Of a DNA stretch of 64,000 nt, positions 29,211 through 38,927 are shown in pieces. Positions within the stretch are counted from its first letter, which is position 1. The number at the start of each line of letters is the position of its first letter. Source of the stretch: Pseudomonas cichorii (lineage in GTDB: Bacteria > Pseudomonadota > Gammaproteobacteria > Pseudomonadales > Pseudomonadaceae); the NCBI RefSeq assembly GCF_018343775.1, contig NZ_CP074349.1:5136001-5200000 (forward strand), written 5' to 3'. Both the position numbers and the translations under genes were made by a program. The notes beneath the pieces were generated by a model. The model made no database searches and had not been told where the DNA came from. It worked only from the letters and a program-made list of their open reading frames with translations.

Positions 29211-30131
29211 ATGTCCCTGCCGCTTATCTATCATGATGATTACAGCCCGCACTTCCCGGCTGGCCATCGTTTCCCCATGGACAAGTTCCGCCTGCTGCGC
29301 GATCACCTGGTCGACAGCGGCCTGGTTCGGGACACCCAGCTTCTGCGCCCGGAACTGTGCCCGGCCGATATTCTGGCATTGGCCCATGACCCTTCTTATA
29401 TTCAGCGCTACCTGAGCGGCGACCTGTCACGCGAGGACCAACGCCGACTGGGCCTGCCCTGGAGCGAAGACCTGGCGCGACGCACCATTCGAGCAGTGGG
29501 CGGTTCATTGCTGACCGCCGAACAGGCGCTCAAGCATGGTCTGGCCTGCCATCTGGCTGGCGGCACTCATCATGCGCACTACGACTACCCGGCCGGGTTC
29601 TGCATCTTCAACGATCTGGCCGTCATCAGCCATTACCTGCTGGCCAGCGGCCGCGTGGGCAAGGTGCTGATCTTCGACTGCGACGTGCATCAGGGCGACG
29701 GCACGGCACGCATCCTCGCCGACACCGACGACGCCATTACCGTGTCGCTGCACTGCGAAAAGAACTTCCCGGCCCGCAAGGCCCAAAGCGACTGGGACAT
29801 ACCGCTGCCCATGGGTATGGGCGATGTGGACTACCTGAAAGTCGTCGACGACCTGCTCAACTACCTCCTGCCGATCTACCAGCCGGATCTGGTGCTCTAT
29901 GACGCGGGAGTGGATGTGCACAAGGACGACGCCCTCGGTTACCTGCAACTGACCGATGAAGGCCTGGCATCACGGGACGAAACCGTCATACGCCATTGCC
30001 TGGGCCGTGATATCCCCGTGATGGGCGTTATCGGCGGCGGCTACAGCAAAGACCGCGAAGCCCTGGCCAGGCGACACGGCATACTGCATCACAGCGCGCA
30101 GCGGGTCTGGGTGGAGATGGGGTTGGGTTAG
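29211..30131 (+). CDS. Histone deacetylase / acetylpolyamine amidohydrolase-like enzyme
   Basis: 306-residue zinc hydrolase of the arginase/deacetylase superfamily. Active-site pieces: GGTHHAHYDYPAGFCIFND (His pair and tyrosine region), FDCDVHQGDGTA (zinc-binding Asp and His) and LVLYDAGVDVHKDD (second zinc Asp). The conserved GGGYS follows (VIGGGYSKD). Bacterial members deacetylate small acetylated amines or proteins; substrate unknown. Confidence 0.88.
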   Translation: MSLPLIYHDDYSPHFPAGHRFPMDKFRLLRDHLVDSGLVRDTQLLRPELCPADILALAHDPSYIQRYLSGDLSREDQRRLGLPWSEDLARRTIRAVGGSLLTAEQALKHGLACHLAGGTHHAHYDYPAGFCIFNDLAVISHYLLASGRVGKVLIFDCDVHQGDGTARILADTDDAITVSLHCEKNFPARKAQSDWDIPLPMGMGDVDYLKVVDDLLNYLLPIYQPDLVLYDAGVDVHKDDALGYLQLTDEGLASRDETVIRHCLGRDIPVMGVIGGGYSKDREALARRHGILHHSAQRVWVEMGLG

Positions 30132-30216
30132 ATCCGCAGCAATATGGATGCCTCAAGGCCAGGACTTGAATCTCGGGTAGAATGCCCAGCCTCTTATCAC
30201 TGACTCCCCGCTCACC

Positions 30217-31503
30217 ATGACCAACTCAAAATCCCCAACGCCTTCATCCGTTGCCATCATTGGAGGCGGGCCTGCGGGGTTGATGGCGGCTGAGGTGTTG
30301 AGCCAGGCCGGGATCAAGGTCGATCTGTATGACGCCATGCCATCGGTGGGACGCAAGTTTCTGCTGGCGGGTGTGGGCGGGATGAATATCACGCATTCGG
30401 AGCCGTACCCGGCGTTTCTGTCGCGCTATGCCGAGCGTGCGCCGATGATCGCGCCCTTGTTGCGCCGTTTTGATGCCGATGCACTGTGCAAGTGGATTCA
30501 TGGGTTGGGGATTCAAACGTTCGTGGGCAGTTCGGGCCGTGTGTTCCCGACCGACATGAAAGCCGCCCCGCTGCTGCGGGCCTGGCTCAAGCGCTTGCGC
30601 GAAGCGGGCGTGGTGATTCATAACCGCCATCGCTGGTTGGGCTGGAATGCCGACGGCAGCCTGCGTATTGCCTCTGTGGACGGCGAACTGGCACTCAAAC
30701 CCGATGCAACCTTGCTCGCTCTGGGCGGCGCCAGTTGGGCGCGCCTGGGTTCCGATGGCGCCTGGCTGCCCTGGCTGCAAGAGCGCGGCATTGAGGTTGC
30801 GCCGCTGCAGGCCGCCAACTGCGGCTTTGAGGTTGCAGTCTGGAGCGAGTTGCTGCGCAGCAAGTTCGCGGGCGCGCCGCTGAAGAATATCGCCATCGGC
30901 CTGCCAGACGACACGCCCAGGCTTGGCGAATGCGTGCTGACTGAAACAGGTGTGGAAGGCAGCCTGATTTATGCACTTTCGGCGAGGATTCGCGAGCAGA
31001 TCAACCTTGCAGGCTCGGCGACGGTGCAGATCGATCTGTTGCCCGGCAAGACGCTCAGCGATGTGCAAAAAGCCCTGAGCAAACCTCGCGGCTCGCGCTC
31101 GATGTCCAAACACCTGCAAAGCCAGTTGGGACTGGAAGGTGCCAAGGCCGCACTACTGCGTGAGCTGGCGACCAAGGAAGCCTTTGCCGATCCCGCCTTG
31201 CTGAGCCAGGCCATCAAGGCACTGCCTCTGACCCTGATCAAACCGCGTCCGCTCGATGAGGCGATCAGCACCGCTGGCGGTGTGACCTTCGAGGGGCTGG
31301 ACGAGGCGTTGATGCTCAAGCAACTGCCGGGCGTGTTCTGCGCTGGCGAGATGCTTGACTGGGAAGCCCCGACCGGCGGCTACCTGCTGACCGCCTGCTT
31401 TGCCAGCGGTCGGGCTGCGGGGCTTGGAATCATTGAGTGGTGCAGCAGCTCCCACAACCTTCGCGGGAGGGAGCTTGCTCGCGACGAGGCCAGTGAAAGC
31501 TGA
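30217..31503 (+). CDS. FAD-dependent flavoprotein, HI0933/TIGR03862 type
   Basis: 428-residue protein with an N-terminal Rossmann FAD site (VAIIGGGPAGLMAAEVLSQA), GRKFLLAGVGGMNIT, and a C-terminal FAD-contact region (GVFCAGEMLDWEAPTGGYLL). These are the marks of the YhiN/HI0933 family, oxidoreductases of unproven substrate. The last 20 or so residues (SSSHNLRGRELARDEASES) are encoded by a REP-like stretch, GGGAGGGAGCTTGCTCGCGA, so the native C-terminus may have been altered by repeat insertion. Confidence 0.85.
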   Translation: MTNSKSPTPSSVAIIGGGPAGLMAAEVLSQAGIKVDLYDAMPSVGRKFLLAGVGGMNITHSEPYPAFLSRYAERAPMIAPLLRRFDADALCKWIHGLGIQTFVGSSGRVFPTDMKAAPLLRAWLKRLREAGVVIHNRHRWLGWNADGSLRIASVDGELALKPDATLLALGGASWARLGSDGAWLPWLQERGIEVAPLQAANCGFEVAVWSELLRSKFAGAPLKNIAIGLPDDTPRLGECVLTETGVEGSLIYALSARIREQINLAGSATVQIDLLPGKTLSDVQKALSKPRGSRSMSKHLQSQLGLEGAKAALLRELATKEAFADPALLSQAIKALPLTLIKPRPLDEAISTAGGVTFEGLDEALMLKQLPGVFCAGEMLDWEAPTGGYLLTACFASGRAAGLGIIEWCSSSHNLRGRELARDEASES

Positions 31504-31562
31504 AGAAGTGCACCGTCTTCATGCTGCCTTCGCGACTGAAGTCGCTCCTTCATTGGGCGCGA
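31453..31562. repeat. REP-like elements overlapping the flavoprotein 3' end
   Basis: GGGAGGGAGCTTGCTCGCGA (31467-31486) lies inside the reading frame; TTCGCGACTGAAGTCGCTCC (31530-31549) follows the stop. It fills the gap between convergent genes. Confidence 0.65.
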
Positions 31563-31566
31563 AAGA

Positions 31567-32895
31567 TCAGGGCTTTTTCTTGCGCGGTCCGGTGTTGAAC
31601 ACTGGCACCTTGCGCACGGCCTTGACCACTGGCGCGGGCTCGCTATCGCCGCTGTCGACCCACTTGCCCAGATTGCGCTTGCTGCCTGAAACCTTGGGCT
31701 TTTTCGGTTTCTTGGGTTTCTTGAGTATCTGCCCGCTGGCGTCGGTGGTCGGCACACGATGCTCGGGCTCGAAATCCTGCTCTTCCTTGCGCACCAGCGT
31801 CTGGCGGGTCAGCACTTCAATCGCCGACAGCAGTTCGACTTCATCGGCGCAGACCAGCGAAATCGCTTCCCCGGTAAGACCGGCACGCCCGGTACGCCCG
31901 ATGCGGTGAACGTAATCCTCGGCCACGATAGGCAAGTCCAGGTTGACCACGGTCGGCAGGTCATCGATATCCAGACCACGGGCTGCCACGTCGGTAGCCA
32001 CCAGAATCTGTACTTCGCTGGCCTTGAAGCGATCCAGAGCACGCTGGCGAGTCGCCTGGGGCTTGTCGCCATGGATGCCGTCAGCATTGATGCCCAGCCC
32101 TTGCAGACGCTCGACCAGTTGATCGACGCCGACACGGGTCTTGGCGAACACCAGCACCTGGCTCCAGCGCTGCTTTTTCAGCAGATGGATGAACAGCTCG
32201 CTCTTGCGCTTCTTGTCTACCGGTACTACCCACTGCTTGACCGAAGACGCCGCCACATTGCGCGGGCTGACTTCAATGCTCAGAGGATCGTCGAGCATCT
32301 GCGAGGCCAGCAGGCGGATTTCGTCCGAGAAGGTGGCGGAGAACAGCAAAGTCTGACGACGCTTGGGCAGCGCGGCATAAATCCCGCGCAGTTCTTCGGC
32401 AAAGCCCAGATCCAGCATGCGATCGGCTTCATCGAGGATCAGGGTTTGCAGTTGCGAAAACTTGACCGCGTTCTGACGGTGCAGGTCCAGCAGACGGCCT
32501 GGCGTGGCGACCAGAACATCCACGCCCTTGCGCAGCTTCATCATTTGCGGGTTGATGCTGACGCCGCCATACACCGCATAAGTGCTCAACGGCAGATGTT
32601 CGGCGTATTGGCGAATGCTTTCATGCACCTGCTCGGCCAGCTCACGGGTCGGGGCCAATACCAGAGCGCGCACCGAATTGGGGGCAACTTTCGGGCCTTC
32701 CATGGTCAGGCGCTGCAACAGCGGCAAGGCAAAACCGGCAGTCTTGCCAGTGCCGGTCTGGGCGGCGGCCATCAGGTCACGGCCAGCCAGCACCGGAGGA
32801 ATCGCCTGTGCCTGAACAGGCGTCGGGGTCTGGTAGCCAAGTGCATCGAGGGCACGCAGCAAGGGTTCGATCAGGCCGAGAGAGGCGAATGTCAT
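31567..32895 (-). CDS. rhlE: DEAD-box RNA helicase, RhlE type
   Basis: 442 residues with the full DEAD-box set: Q motif (TPTPVQAQAIP), I AAQTGTGKTAGF, Ia PTRELAEQ, II DEAD, III SAT, V ATDVAARGLDI, VI HRIGRTGRAG. A lysine-rich tail (KKPKKPKKPK) follows the helicase core, as is usual for RhlE proteins that unwind structured RNA and assist ribosome assembly. Pseudomonas has several RhlE paralogues, so the exact one is uncertain. Confidence 0.9.
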   Translation of the reverse strand: MTFASLGLIEPLLRALDALGYQTPTPVQAQAIPPVLAGRDLMAAAQTGTGKTAGFALPLLQRLTMEGPKVAPNSVRALVLAPTRELAEQVHESIRQYAEHLPLSTYAVYGGVSINPQMMKLRKGVDVLVATPGRLLDLHRQNAVKFSQLQTLILDEADRMLDLGFAEELRGIYAALPKRRQTLLFSATFSDEIRLLASQMLDDPLSIEVSPRNVAASSVKQWVVPVDKKRKSELFIHLLKKQRWSQVLVFAKTRVGVDQLVERLQGLGINADGIHGDKPQATRQRALDRFKASEVQILVATDVAARGLDIDDLPTVVNLDLPIVAEDYVHRIGRTGRAGLTGEAISLVCADEVELLSAIEVLTRQTLVRKEEQDFEPEHRVPTTDASGQILKKPKKPKKPKVSGSKRNLGKWVDSGDSEPAPVVKAVRKVPVFNTGPRKKKP

Positions 32896-33008
32896 GGGGG
32901 TACCGTAGGGAAATTCACTGCAAGGCGCGCAGTTTACCCTGTCCGGCCCTCGCAGGTTAGCTCGCGCGTGCCGATAACGATCGACAGATAAGAAGCAGCA
33001 ACGGAAAT

Positions 33009-33623
33009 CTAAAACCCACGCTGACGCTTGAGCGCTTCACTGATTTTTGCAGCGGGGACTTTCTGCAGCGAGCACAGCAACTGATGGGAAACCCCGGCGA
33101 TACCGTGGGTCTGGCGCAGTTCGTTGGTCAGGTAAGCCGTCAGGTTGGCGGCCATCTCGGCATCGGCCATAGCCCGGTGAGCCTTGCCGGTGTTGGGCAG
33201 GCGGGCATAGCTCGTGAGGGTGCCGAGCTTGTGGTTGGGTGCTCCCGGCATCAGGCGGCGCGCCAGCAACATCGAACAGGCAAAGCTTTGCTCGCGGGTG
33301 CGCTGGATGCGCGAGAGTTCATAATCCCAGAACTTCTGGTCGAATGAAGCGTTGTGCGCCACCAGCGGCGTTGCACCAACAAAATCACAGACATCATTCA
33401 TTACCCGATCGGCCGAGGGTGCCGTGCGGATCATGTTGTTGCTGATTCCGGTCAGGCCTTCGATAAAGGCTGGAATACGCACCCCGGCGTTCATCAGGCT
33501 CTGATAGCGATCGACGATACGCCCCTGCTCCATGATCACCACGGCAATCTCGGTAGCCCGGCAGTTATGGCCGGGAGAGATACCGGTGGTTTCAAAGTCA
33601 ATGACAGCGATACGTTCCAACAC
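33009..33623 (-). CDS. DnaQ-like 3'-5' exonuclease
   Basis: About 204-residue DEDDh exonuclease: ExoI IAVIDFETTGISPG (Asp and Glu), ExoII PLVAHNASFDQKFW (Asp), ExoIII GKAHRAMADAEMAA (His and Asp). A GTG at 33623 (MLERIAVIDFE) is preferred; it lies nine bases after AGGA. A TTG at 33632 is also in frame but too close to that site. Resembles the epsilon-like exonucleases that trim or repair nucleic acids; not the polymerase III subunit itself. Confidence 0.87.
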   Translation of the reverse strand: MLERIAVIDFETTGISPGHNCRATEIAVVIMEQGRIVDRYQSLMNAGVRIPAFIEGLTGISNNMIRTAPSADRVMNDVCDFVGATPLVAHNASFDQKFWDYELSRIQRTREQSFACSMLLARRLMPGAPNHKLGTLTSYARLPNTGKAHRAMADAEMAANLTAYLTNELRQTHGIAGVSHQLLCSLQKVPAAKISEALKRQRGF

Positions 33624-33649
33624 GGGGTGCAATCCTTAAAAAATGACCA

Positions 33650-34126
33650 TCATTTGAGCAACAACGCGCCTTCGATGGGAATGTAGCGGCTGGCGGCACG
33701 AATCAGTGAGTTGGCCGTCAACCCCGGAACCCCGTAGGCCACAGCCTCGACGCCGTGCTTGGCGATGATGCGTTCGAGCAGCAGATCGAAATCGCCGTCA
33801 CCGGACGCCAGCACCACCTCATCCACCTGCGGCGCGACGTCCATGATATCGATGGTGATCCCCACATCCCAGTCGCCTTTGGCCGAACCATCACTGCGCT
33901 GGATATATGGTTTGAGTTTGACGGTGAATCCCAGGTTGCGAAGGATCTGCTGGAATTGTTGCTGTTTGCTGTCACCGCGATCGATGGCGTAGGCAAACGC
34001 CTCGACTATCTGCCCGCGCGAGCTGATGTCCGCCCACAACGCGGCGTAATTGAAGTGACAACCATGCGCCTGGCGCACGGTGTAATAGAGGTTCTGTACA
34101 TCAGCAAACACCGCGATCTTCTTCAC
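33650..34126 (-). CDS. NYN domain (LabA/DUF88) putative RNase
   Basis: 158 residues of PIN-like fold. The acidic metal-site residues are visible in FADVQNLYYTVRQAHG, DVGITIDIMDVAP and LASGDGDFDLLL. Start is GTG at 34126, with GAGGAATTGCG upstream. NYN proteins are predicted or shown ribonucleases; targets unknown. It reads in the same direction as the exonuclease 26 bases downstream, so an operon is likely. Confidence 0.85.
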   Translation of the reverse strand: MKKIAVFADVQNLYYTVRQAHGCHFNYAALWADISSRGQIVEAFAYAIDRGDSKQQQFQQILRNLGFTVKLKPYIQRSDGSAKGDWDVGITIDIMDVAPQVDEVVLASGDGDFDLLLERIIAKHGVEAVAYGVPGLTANSLIRAASRYIPIEGALLLK

Positions 34127-34267
34127 CGCAATTCCTCATGACGCGGACAAAATTCGTCAGCCGGTGCAGCAGTATGCCATGAGATGAAAAAGACCGCGGC
34201 TCAAGCAGCGACGGGCAAACCACCTCTACACGTCATGGAAGCAGGTTGCCCGCGACACCATTGCGAC

Positions 34268-34954
34268 TCAGACGAAGGAATCATCGTCCGAAAACATGCC
34301 ACCGCCATCGTCATAGTTGTCATCAGCCATGTATTGCTGATCCTGCTGCCCCCAATTGCCCGAATCATTACTTTGCATGGGCTGATCGTGAATGACTTCA
34401 ACTATTTCCTCAGGCTGGCTGTGGTGCCCAAACAGGCTACTGATACCTTGCGCCAGCATCACCCCGCCCGCCACACCGGCTGCGGTCTGCAGAGCACCGC
34501 CCAGAAAACCTGTGCCTCTGGGCGCAGCAGGGGGTGGTGCATAGCCACTTTGCTGCGCAGGTGGCGGGTTGAAACCGGCACCATCACGCCAGCCACCGCC
34601 GCTGGAAGCCGGGGCAGGCTGGGACTGCGGAGCACGTGACGAGCTGCCACCGAAAATGCTCGACAGAAAACCACCACTGGCCGGGGCAGACGAAGCCTGA
34701 CCCCTGGCCTGCTGGAGTTCGGCCTGAAGCTGCTGGATCTGCTCGTCGCGTTGCCTGAGCTGCTGATTCAACTGGTTGACTGCCGCTTCCTGAACCAGAA
34801 TCGCCTGCGCCATGTAATAAGGAGCGCCGGGCTGGTGGGCAAGGTGCTCCTTGATCCGCGCTTCGGCCCCTGGGTCACGGGGAGTCGAGGCTGTTTCGGC
34901 ACTTTTCAGCTTGGAGAAAAGTTCGTCGATCAGGGTTTGCTCTTCGCTGTTCAT
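34268..34954 (-). CDS. DUF2076 domain protein
   Basis: 228 residues: an N-terminal helical DUF2076 segment (EEQTLIDELFSKLKSAE, PYYMAQAILVQEAAVNQLNQ), a coiled-coil (QQLRQRDEQIQQLQAEL), a Gly/Ser/Pro-rich middle (about 95-150) with GFLGGALQTAAGVAGGVMLA, and an acidic tail ending in DDDSFV. The family has no proven function; the glycine-alanine stretch could insert in or touch a membrane. Confidence 0.82.
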   Translation of the reverse strand: MNSEEQTLIDELFSKLKSAETASTPRDPGAEARIKEHLAHQPGAPYYMAQAILVQEAAVNQLNQQLRQRDEQIQQLQAELQQARGQASSAPASGGFLSSIFGGSSSRAPQSQPAPASSGGGWRDGAGFNPPPAQQSGYAPPPAAPRGTGFLGGALQTAAGVAGGVMLAQGISSLFGHHSQPEEIVEVIHDQPMQSNDSGNWGQQDQQYMADDNYDDGGGMFSDDDSFV

Positions 34955-35154
34955 GGCGACCTCGCTGGATTGCCGTTGGAAATCTTCGTCCAGTCGAATG
35001 AGTGGACTTCACTCAGGTAATGGGGCTGGACAAGCGCGCTTCAACCGGATGAACAAAAAGTTAAGAAAGCCACCATCCCTGTCATTGCCACTCTTGGTTC
35101 GACAAAAGGCATGGGCTACAGTGTCGCCTGCTTTTTTGCCTGCGACTTATCCAC

Positions 35155-35805
35155 ATGAACCCGCTGAACGTTATCCAGGACTCGCTGTACTTCTTCCGGC
35201 AAAACCTGGGAAGCATCCTGATGCTGTGCCTGCCGCTGGTGGTACTCGAAGCCCTGGCCAAGCAGGCCCTTGGCAATGAGGCCCCCTTCGCTTACGAGCT
35301 GTTGATCGGCCTGCTGTTCTATCCGCTCTACACGGGCGCCCTGATCCTGTTTCTCGATGCCCGCACGCGAGGCGAGGCTCCTGCGACCCGAGACCTGCTG
35401 GCAATGACCCTACGCCTGTGGCCGACCTTCGCCGTGCTGTCGGCCATCAGCACTCTGCTGATTCTGTTCGGGCTGTCGCTGTTCGTCATTCCCGGCCTGT
35501 GGGTGATGGTCAAGCTGGCTTTCAGCGAGTACCTGCTGGTGATGCGCAAGCTGACGCCCTTCATGGCGATGCGCGAAAGCATGCTGATGACCACCGGCCA
35601 TTTCATGCGCATTCTGGCCTGTGTGCTGGGAGTCTACATTCCCCTGTCATTGCTCGAAGGCCTGGGGCTTTACCTGTTCCCAGAGCCCCAGAGCCCTGCG
35701 GCATCCCTGGTACTCGACAGCATCGGCAGCTTCCTGCAACTGTTCATTACTGTCGTGATATTCCGTCTGTTCATGCTGATCAGCGAACCTTCGAACAAGG
35801 CTTGA
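35155..35805 (+). CDS. YciC-like multi-pass membrane protein
   Basis: 216 residues with about six hydrophobic segments; begins MNPLNVIQDSLYFFRQNLGS and has WVMVKLAFSEYLLV in the middle, both typical of the YciC/UPF0259 family. Function unknown, predicted inner membrane. The ATG is directly preceded by TTATCCAC with no strong Shine-Dalgarno. Confidence 0.8.
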   Translation: MNPLNVIQDSLYFFRQNLGSILMLCLPLVVLEALAKQALGNEAPFAYELLIGLLFYPLYTGALILFLDARTRGEAPATRDLLAMTLRLWPTFAVLSAISTLLILFGLSLFVIPGLWVMVKLAFSEYLLVMRKLTPFMAMRESMLMTTGHFMRILACVLGVYIPLSLLEGLGLYLFPEPQSPAASLVLDSIGSFLQLFITVVIFRLFMLISEPSNKA

Positions 35806-35892
35806 GCCACGAAACGGCTGCCAGGGACTGGCAGCTCGGCTATGCTCGTTCGCGAACCCGACACCGAGCGCCATGCGCTCCAAGCCGAGCCG

Positions 35893-37014
35893 ATGCCCCG
35901 TTTACTCTTACGCCTGACACTCATTGCCCTGACCCTGACCGGCCTTGTGCTGGCAATGATCCATAGCCTGACCTGGCGTCCGGAAGACCGGGAGCCGGTC
36001 ACGGCCATCTGCACCTCCCAGGCACCACCGCTGATGCCGGGCCAGGCACTCAAAATCATGACCTGGAACATCCAGTATCTGGCGGGCAAGCGTTACGTCT
36101 TCTGGTACGACATGGCCGATGGCAGCGGCGAGGACGAACGCCCGACCCACGAAGATATCGCCTACGACCTTGATGAAGTGGCACGCGTCATCCGGGACGA
36201 ACAGCCCGATGTCGTATTGCTGCAGGAAGTCAGCGACGGTGCCAAGAATGCCGATTATCAGAACCAGCTGGCCCTGCTTCAGGAGCGAGTCACGGACCTG
36301 TATCCGTGCAGCACCGAGGCGTTCTACTGGAAGGCCGACTTCATCCCGGACCTGCACATCCGCGGCAGCGTCGGCATGAAACTGGCGACCCTAAGCCGCT
36401 ATCGCATCGATCATGCCGAGCGGCTGCAACTGCCGCTGCCTGAAACCAATATCATCAGCCGACAGTTCAAGCCGCGCCCCGCCTTGCTGGTGAGCTACCT
36501 GCCCTTGCGCGATGGTGAACGGCTTGCAGTCATCAACACCCATCTGAGCAGGCCAACCCGTGACGACGACACGCTGCAACGCCAGATCCAGGTCACCGGC
36601 AAATTGCTGGACACCCTTGAAAGCAGCGGCACGCCCTGGCTGATCGGCGGTGACTTCAACCTGCTGCCGCTGGGCCAGTACCGGCGCCTGCCCGCCGAGC
36701 AACAGGCCCCCTATAACCCCGACAGCGAATTGCATGCGCTCTGGGACAAATACCCGATGATCCCCAGCAACAGCGAAGCCAGCGGTATCGACCGTGGCCA
36801 GTGGCTGACCTTCTTTCCCAACGACACGCGAGTCAACGGGCCGGACAGAACCGTCGACTACCTGTTCCACAGCCCGAAACTGAAGCGTATCGGGGCCAGG
36901 GTCCGCCGGGATGACACGCTGCTGATTTCGGATCACCTGCCGGTCATCGGGCGGTTCCTGTTGCCCGTGCTGGAAGAGAAGCCCAACGCCTCTGATCTTG
37001 TGCCCGAGCGCTAG
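35893..37014 (+). CDS. Endonuclease/exonuclease/phosphatase (EEP) family protein
   Basis: 373 residues: an N-terminal signal anchor (LLLRLTLIALTLTGLVLAM), then a complete EEP catalytic set: TWNIQYLAGKR (Asn), LLQEVSDG (Glu), VINTHLSRPT (His), GGDFNLLPLG (Asp, Asn), TVDYLFHSPKL (Asp) and ISDHLPVIG (Asp, His). The active site should face the periplasm. Phosphodiester or phosphate-ester substrates are typical; the true one is unknown. The start at 35893 places the hydrophobic segment at the N-terminus. Confidence 0.85.
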   Translation: MPRLLLRLTLIALTLTGLVLAMIHSLTWRPEDREPVTAICTSQAPPLMPGQALKIMTWNIQYLAGKRYVFWYDMADGSGEDERPTHEDIAYDLDEVARVIRDEQPDVVLLQEVSDGAKNADYQNQLALLQERVTDLYPCSTEAFYWKADFIPDLHIRGSVGMKLATLSRYRIDHAERLQLPLPETNIISRQFKPRPALLVSYLPLRDGERLAVINTHLSRPTRDDDTLQRQIQVTGKLLDTLESSGTPWLIGGDFNLLPLGQYRRLPAEQQAPYNPDSELHALWDKYPMIPSNSEASGIDRGQWLTFFPNDTRVNGPDRTVDYLFHSPKLKRIGARVRRDDTLLISDHLPVIGRFLLPVLEEKPNASDLVPER

Positions 37015-37035
37015 CCCGAACGATCAGGGTCGGGA

Positions 37036-38076
37036 TCAGAACTCCGTTACAACGGTTACGCCTGTCGTCTCGAACCGGTCCATGTTCACCAGTGCATCGA
37101 TGGACTGCTCCAGGCTGATGGTTTTGCCGACGAGTTTCTCCGGAGCCAGTTTGCCGGAGCTGATCATCTCGATCATCGCGTCATAACGATGCGCCTGCAT
37201 GCCGTGGCTACCGCAGATTTCCAGCTCATAGGCGATGACCTTGCTCATCGGAATCGCCGGTTTCGCATGGTCTGCGAGCATCAAACCAACCTGGACGTGC
37301 CTGCCACGACGACGCAGATTATTGATGGAGTTGAAGCAGGTGGTCGGATGGCCCAGAGCATCCAGCGAAACATGAGCGCCACCCTTGGTGATTTCCAGAA
37401 CGGCCTCGGTGACATCCGCAACGCGGCTGGCATTGACCGTCGCAACAGCACCGAGCGAGCGGGCCAGTTCAAGCTTGTCATCCGAGATATCGATGGCAAT
37501 GACGTTAGCCCCGATGGCTTGAGCAATCATGACTGCCGACAGCCCCACACCTCCACAGCCATGAACAGCAACCCACTGACCCGCCGTAACCCTTCCCTGA
37601 TCAACGACCGCCCGGAACGAAGTAACGAAGCGGCAACCCAGGCTGGCCGCCGTCGCGAAATCCATGCGCTCGGGAAGCGCGACCAGGTTCAGGTCAGCCT
37701 TGTGGATACCGACGTATTCGGCAAATGAACCCCAGTGAGTGAAACCCGGCTGAAACTGAGTGTGGCAGACCTGCTGATTGCCGCTGCTGCACTCAGGACA
37801 AGCACCGCAACCACCCACGAACGGCACAGTCACACGATCACCGACCTTCCATTTAGTGACGTCCCTGCCCACCTCGGCCACAACCCCTGCGAGTTCGTGT
37901 CCCGGAACATGCGGCAGTTGAATGTCCGGATCATGCCCCTTCCAGCCGTGCCAATCGCTGCGACAAACACCCGTCCCCTGCACCTTAATGACAACGCCAT
38001 GGCGCTTTGGAGTCGGGTCTTCGACGGTCATGAGACGCGGCGGCAGGGAAAAGGCTTCGTAGACTACAGCTTTCAT
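37036..38076 (-). CDS. Zinc-dependent alcohol dehydrogenase
   Basis: MDR-family oxidoreductase of 346 residues. Catalytic zinc ligands in [10 protein letters not shown] (Cys) and [13 protein letters not shown] (His-Glu); structural zinc from [17 protein letters not shown] (four Cys); NAD-binding [18 protein letters not shown], followed by IDISDDKLE whose Asp favours NAD over NADP. ATG 38076 follows AGAGGTG. Divergent from an Lrp/AsnC gene 148 bases away, which probably regulates it. The alcohol or amino-alcohol substrate is unknown. Confidence 0.88.
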   Translation of the reverse strand: MKAVVYEAFSLPPRLMTVEDPTPKRHGVVIKVQGTGVCRSDWHGWKGHDPDIQLPHVPGHELAGVVAEVGRDVTKWKVGDRVTVPFVGGCGACPECSSGNQQVCHTQFQPGFTHWGSFAEYVGIHKADLNLVALPERMDFATAASLGCRFVTSFRAVVDQGRVTAGQWVAVHGCGGVGLSAVMIAQAIGANVIAIDISDDKLELARSLGAVATVNASRVADVTEAVLEITKGGAHVSLDALGHPTTCFNSINNLRRRGRHVQVGLMLADHAKPAIPMSKVIAYELEICGSHGMQAHRYDAMIEMISSGKLAPEKLVGKTISLEQSIDALVNMDRFETTGVTVVTEF

Positions 38077-38224
38077 GAAAAACACCTCTGCTGGGACAGG
38101 CACGACAACGAAAAAACACCGACTGAATAGCGCCTCCAGTATGAATGAACCCGGTGAAATTACCTTTCAAGCTGCAATTGACGCCGCACAACAACTGAAA
38201 TTAAATTTCATTTAAATATTCAAA

Positions 38225-38722
38225 ATGAAAGATTCCGCCATGATTGAACAGCTGGATAAGGTAGATATTGCAATCTCGGATCGACTGCAGCGCAACGGCA
38301 GGCTGTCGAATGTCAAACTGGCGGAGCAACTTTCCCTCAGCGAAGCCTCTTGCTGGCGAAAGCAGAAACGCCTTGAAGAAGACGGAGTGATCGAGGGCTA
38401 TCAAGCAATCCTGAACCGCAAGAAACTGGGGCTTGGGGTGATGGCATTCGTGCAGATTTCCTGCACGGACCATAGCGAGGAAGCTACAGCCAGGTTTGAA
38501 AAGATCATTGAATCGGCACCGCAAGTGCTCAGTTGCCACAACACAACCGGCGAGGCGGACTTCCTGCTTCAGGTGGTTGCCAAAGACCTGGACAGCTACA
38601 GCCGGTTCGTTGAAAAAGTCCTGAGAAAACTGCCGGGCGTGTCGAGCATTCGCTCGAATCTTTCATTGCGCGAGTTGAAGACGACCAATCGGTTGCCGGT
38701 GACGGAGTTGTTGAGTATTTAG
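38225..38722 (+). CDS. Lrp/AsnC family transcriptional regulator
   Basis: 165 residues: an N-terminal winged HTH (ISDRLQRNGRLSNVKLAEQL, SLSEASCWRKQKRLEEDGVI) and a C-terminal RAM ligand domain (FVQISCTDHSEEA, CHNTTGEADFLLQVV). Proteins of this type form octamers and sense amino acids. Divergent from the alcohol dehydrogenase across an AT-rich promoter, so that gene is the likely target. A second ATG at 38240 could be the true start; neither has a strong Shine-Dalgarno. Confidence 0.88.
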   Translation: MKDSAMIEQLDKVDIAISDRLQRNGRLSNVKLAEQLSLSEASCWRKQKRLEEDGVIEGYQAILNRKKLGLGVMAFVQISCTDHSEEATARFEKIIESAPQVLSCHNTTGEADFLLQVVAKDLDSYSRFVEKVLRKLPGVSSIRSNLSLRELKTTNRLPVTELLSI

Positions 38723-38737
38723 AGGCCTGACCCAACT

Positions 38738-38911
38738 GGGGTGGATACCGCCAATCGGTGTGATAACCGCCGCTGTTCCACAAGCGCCTGCCTCCTTGTA
38801 ATCGCCCAGGTTATCGATGTAGACATCCTCTTCCACAGCATTCAGCCCCAAGCGGCTCTGGGCCAGCTTGATCAACGATGCGCGAGTGATGCCAGGCAGT
38901 ACCAAAACAGC
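38738..38911 (-). pseudogene. ilvE: Fragment of a branched-chain amino acid aminotransferase
   Basis: About 58 codons are clearly from an IlvE: LVLPGITRASLIKLAQSRLG, VEEDVYIDNLGDYKEAGACG and TAAVITPIGGI, which correspond to the C-terminal third of the roughly 340-residue Pseudomonas enzyme. The N-terminal two thirds and the final 50 residues are absent. After GGI the frame runs into unrelated sequence antisense to the Lrp gene. A relic without function. Confidence 0.85.
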
Positions 38912-38927
38912 AGCCCTTTCAAGGCAT

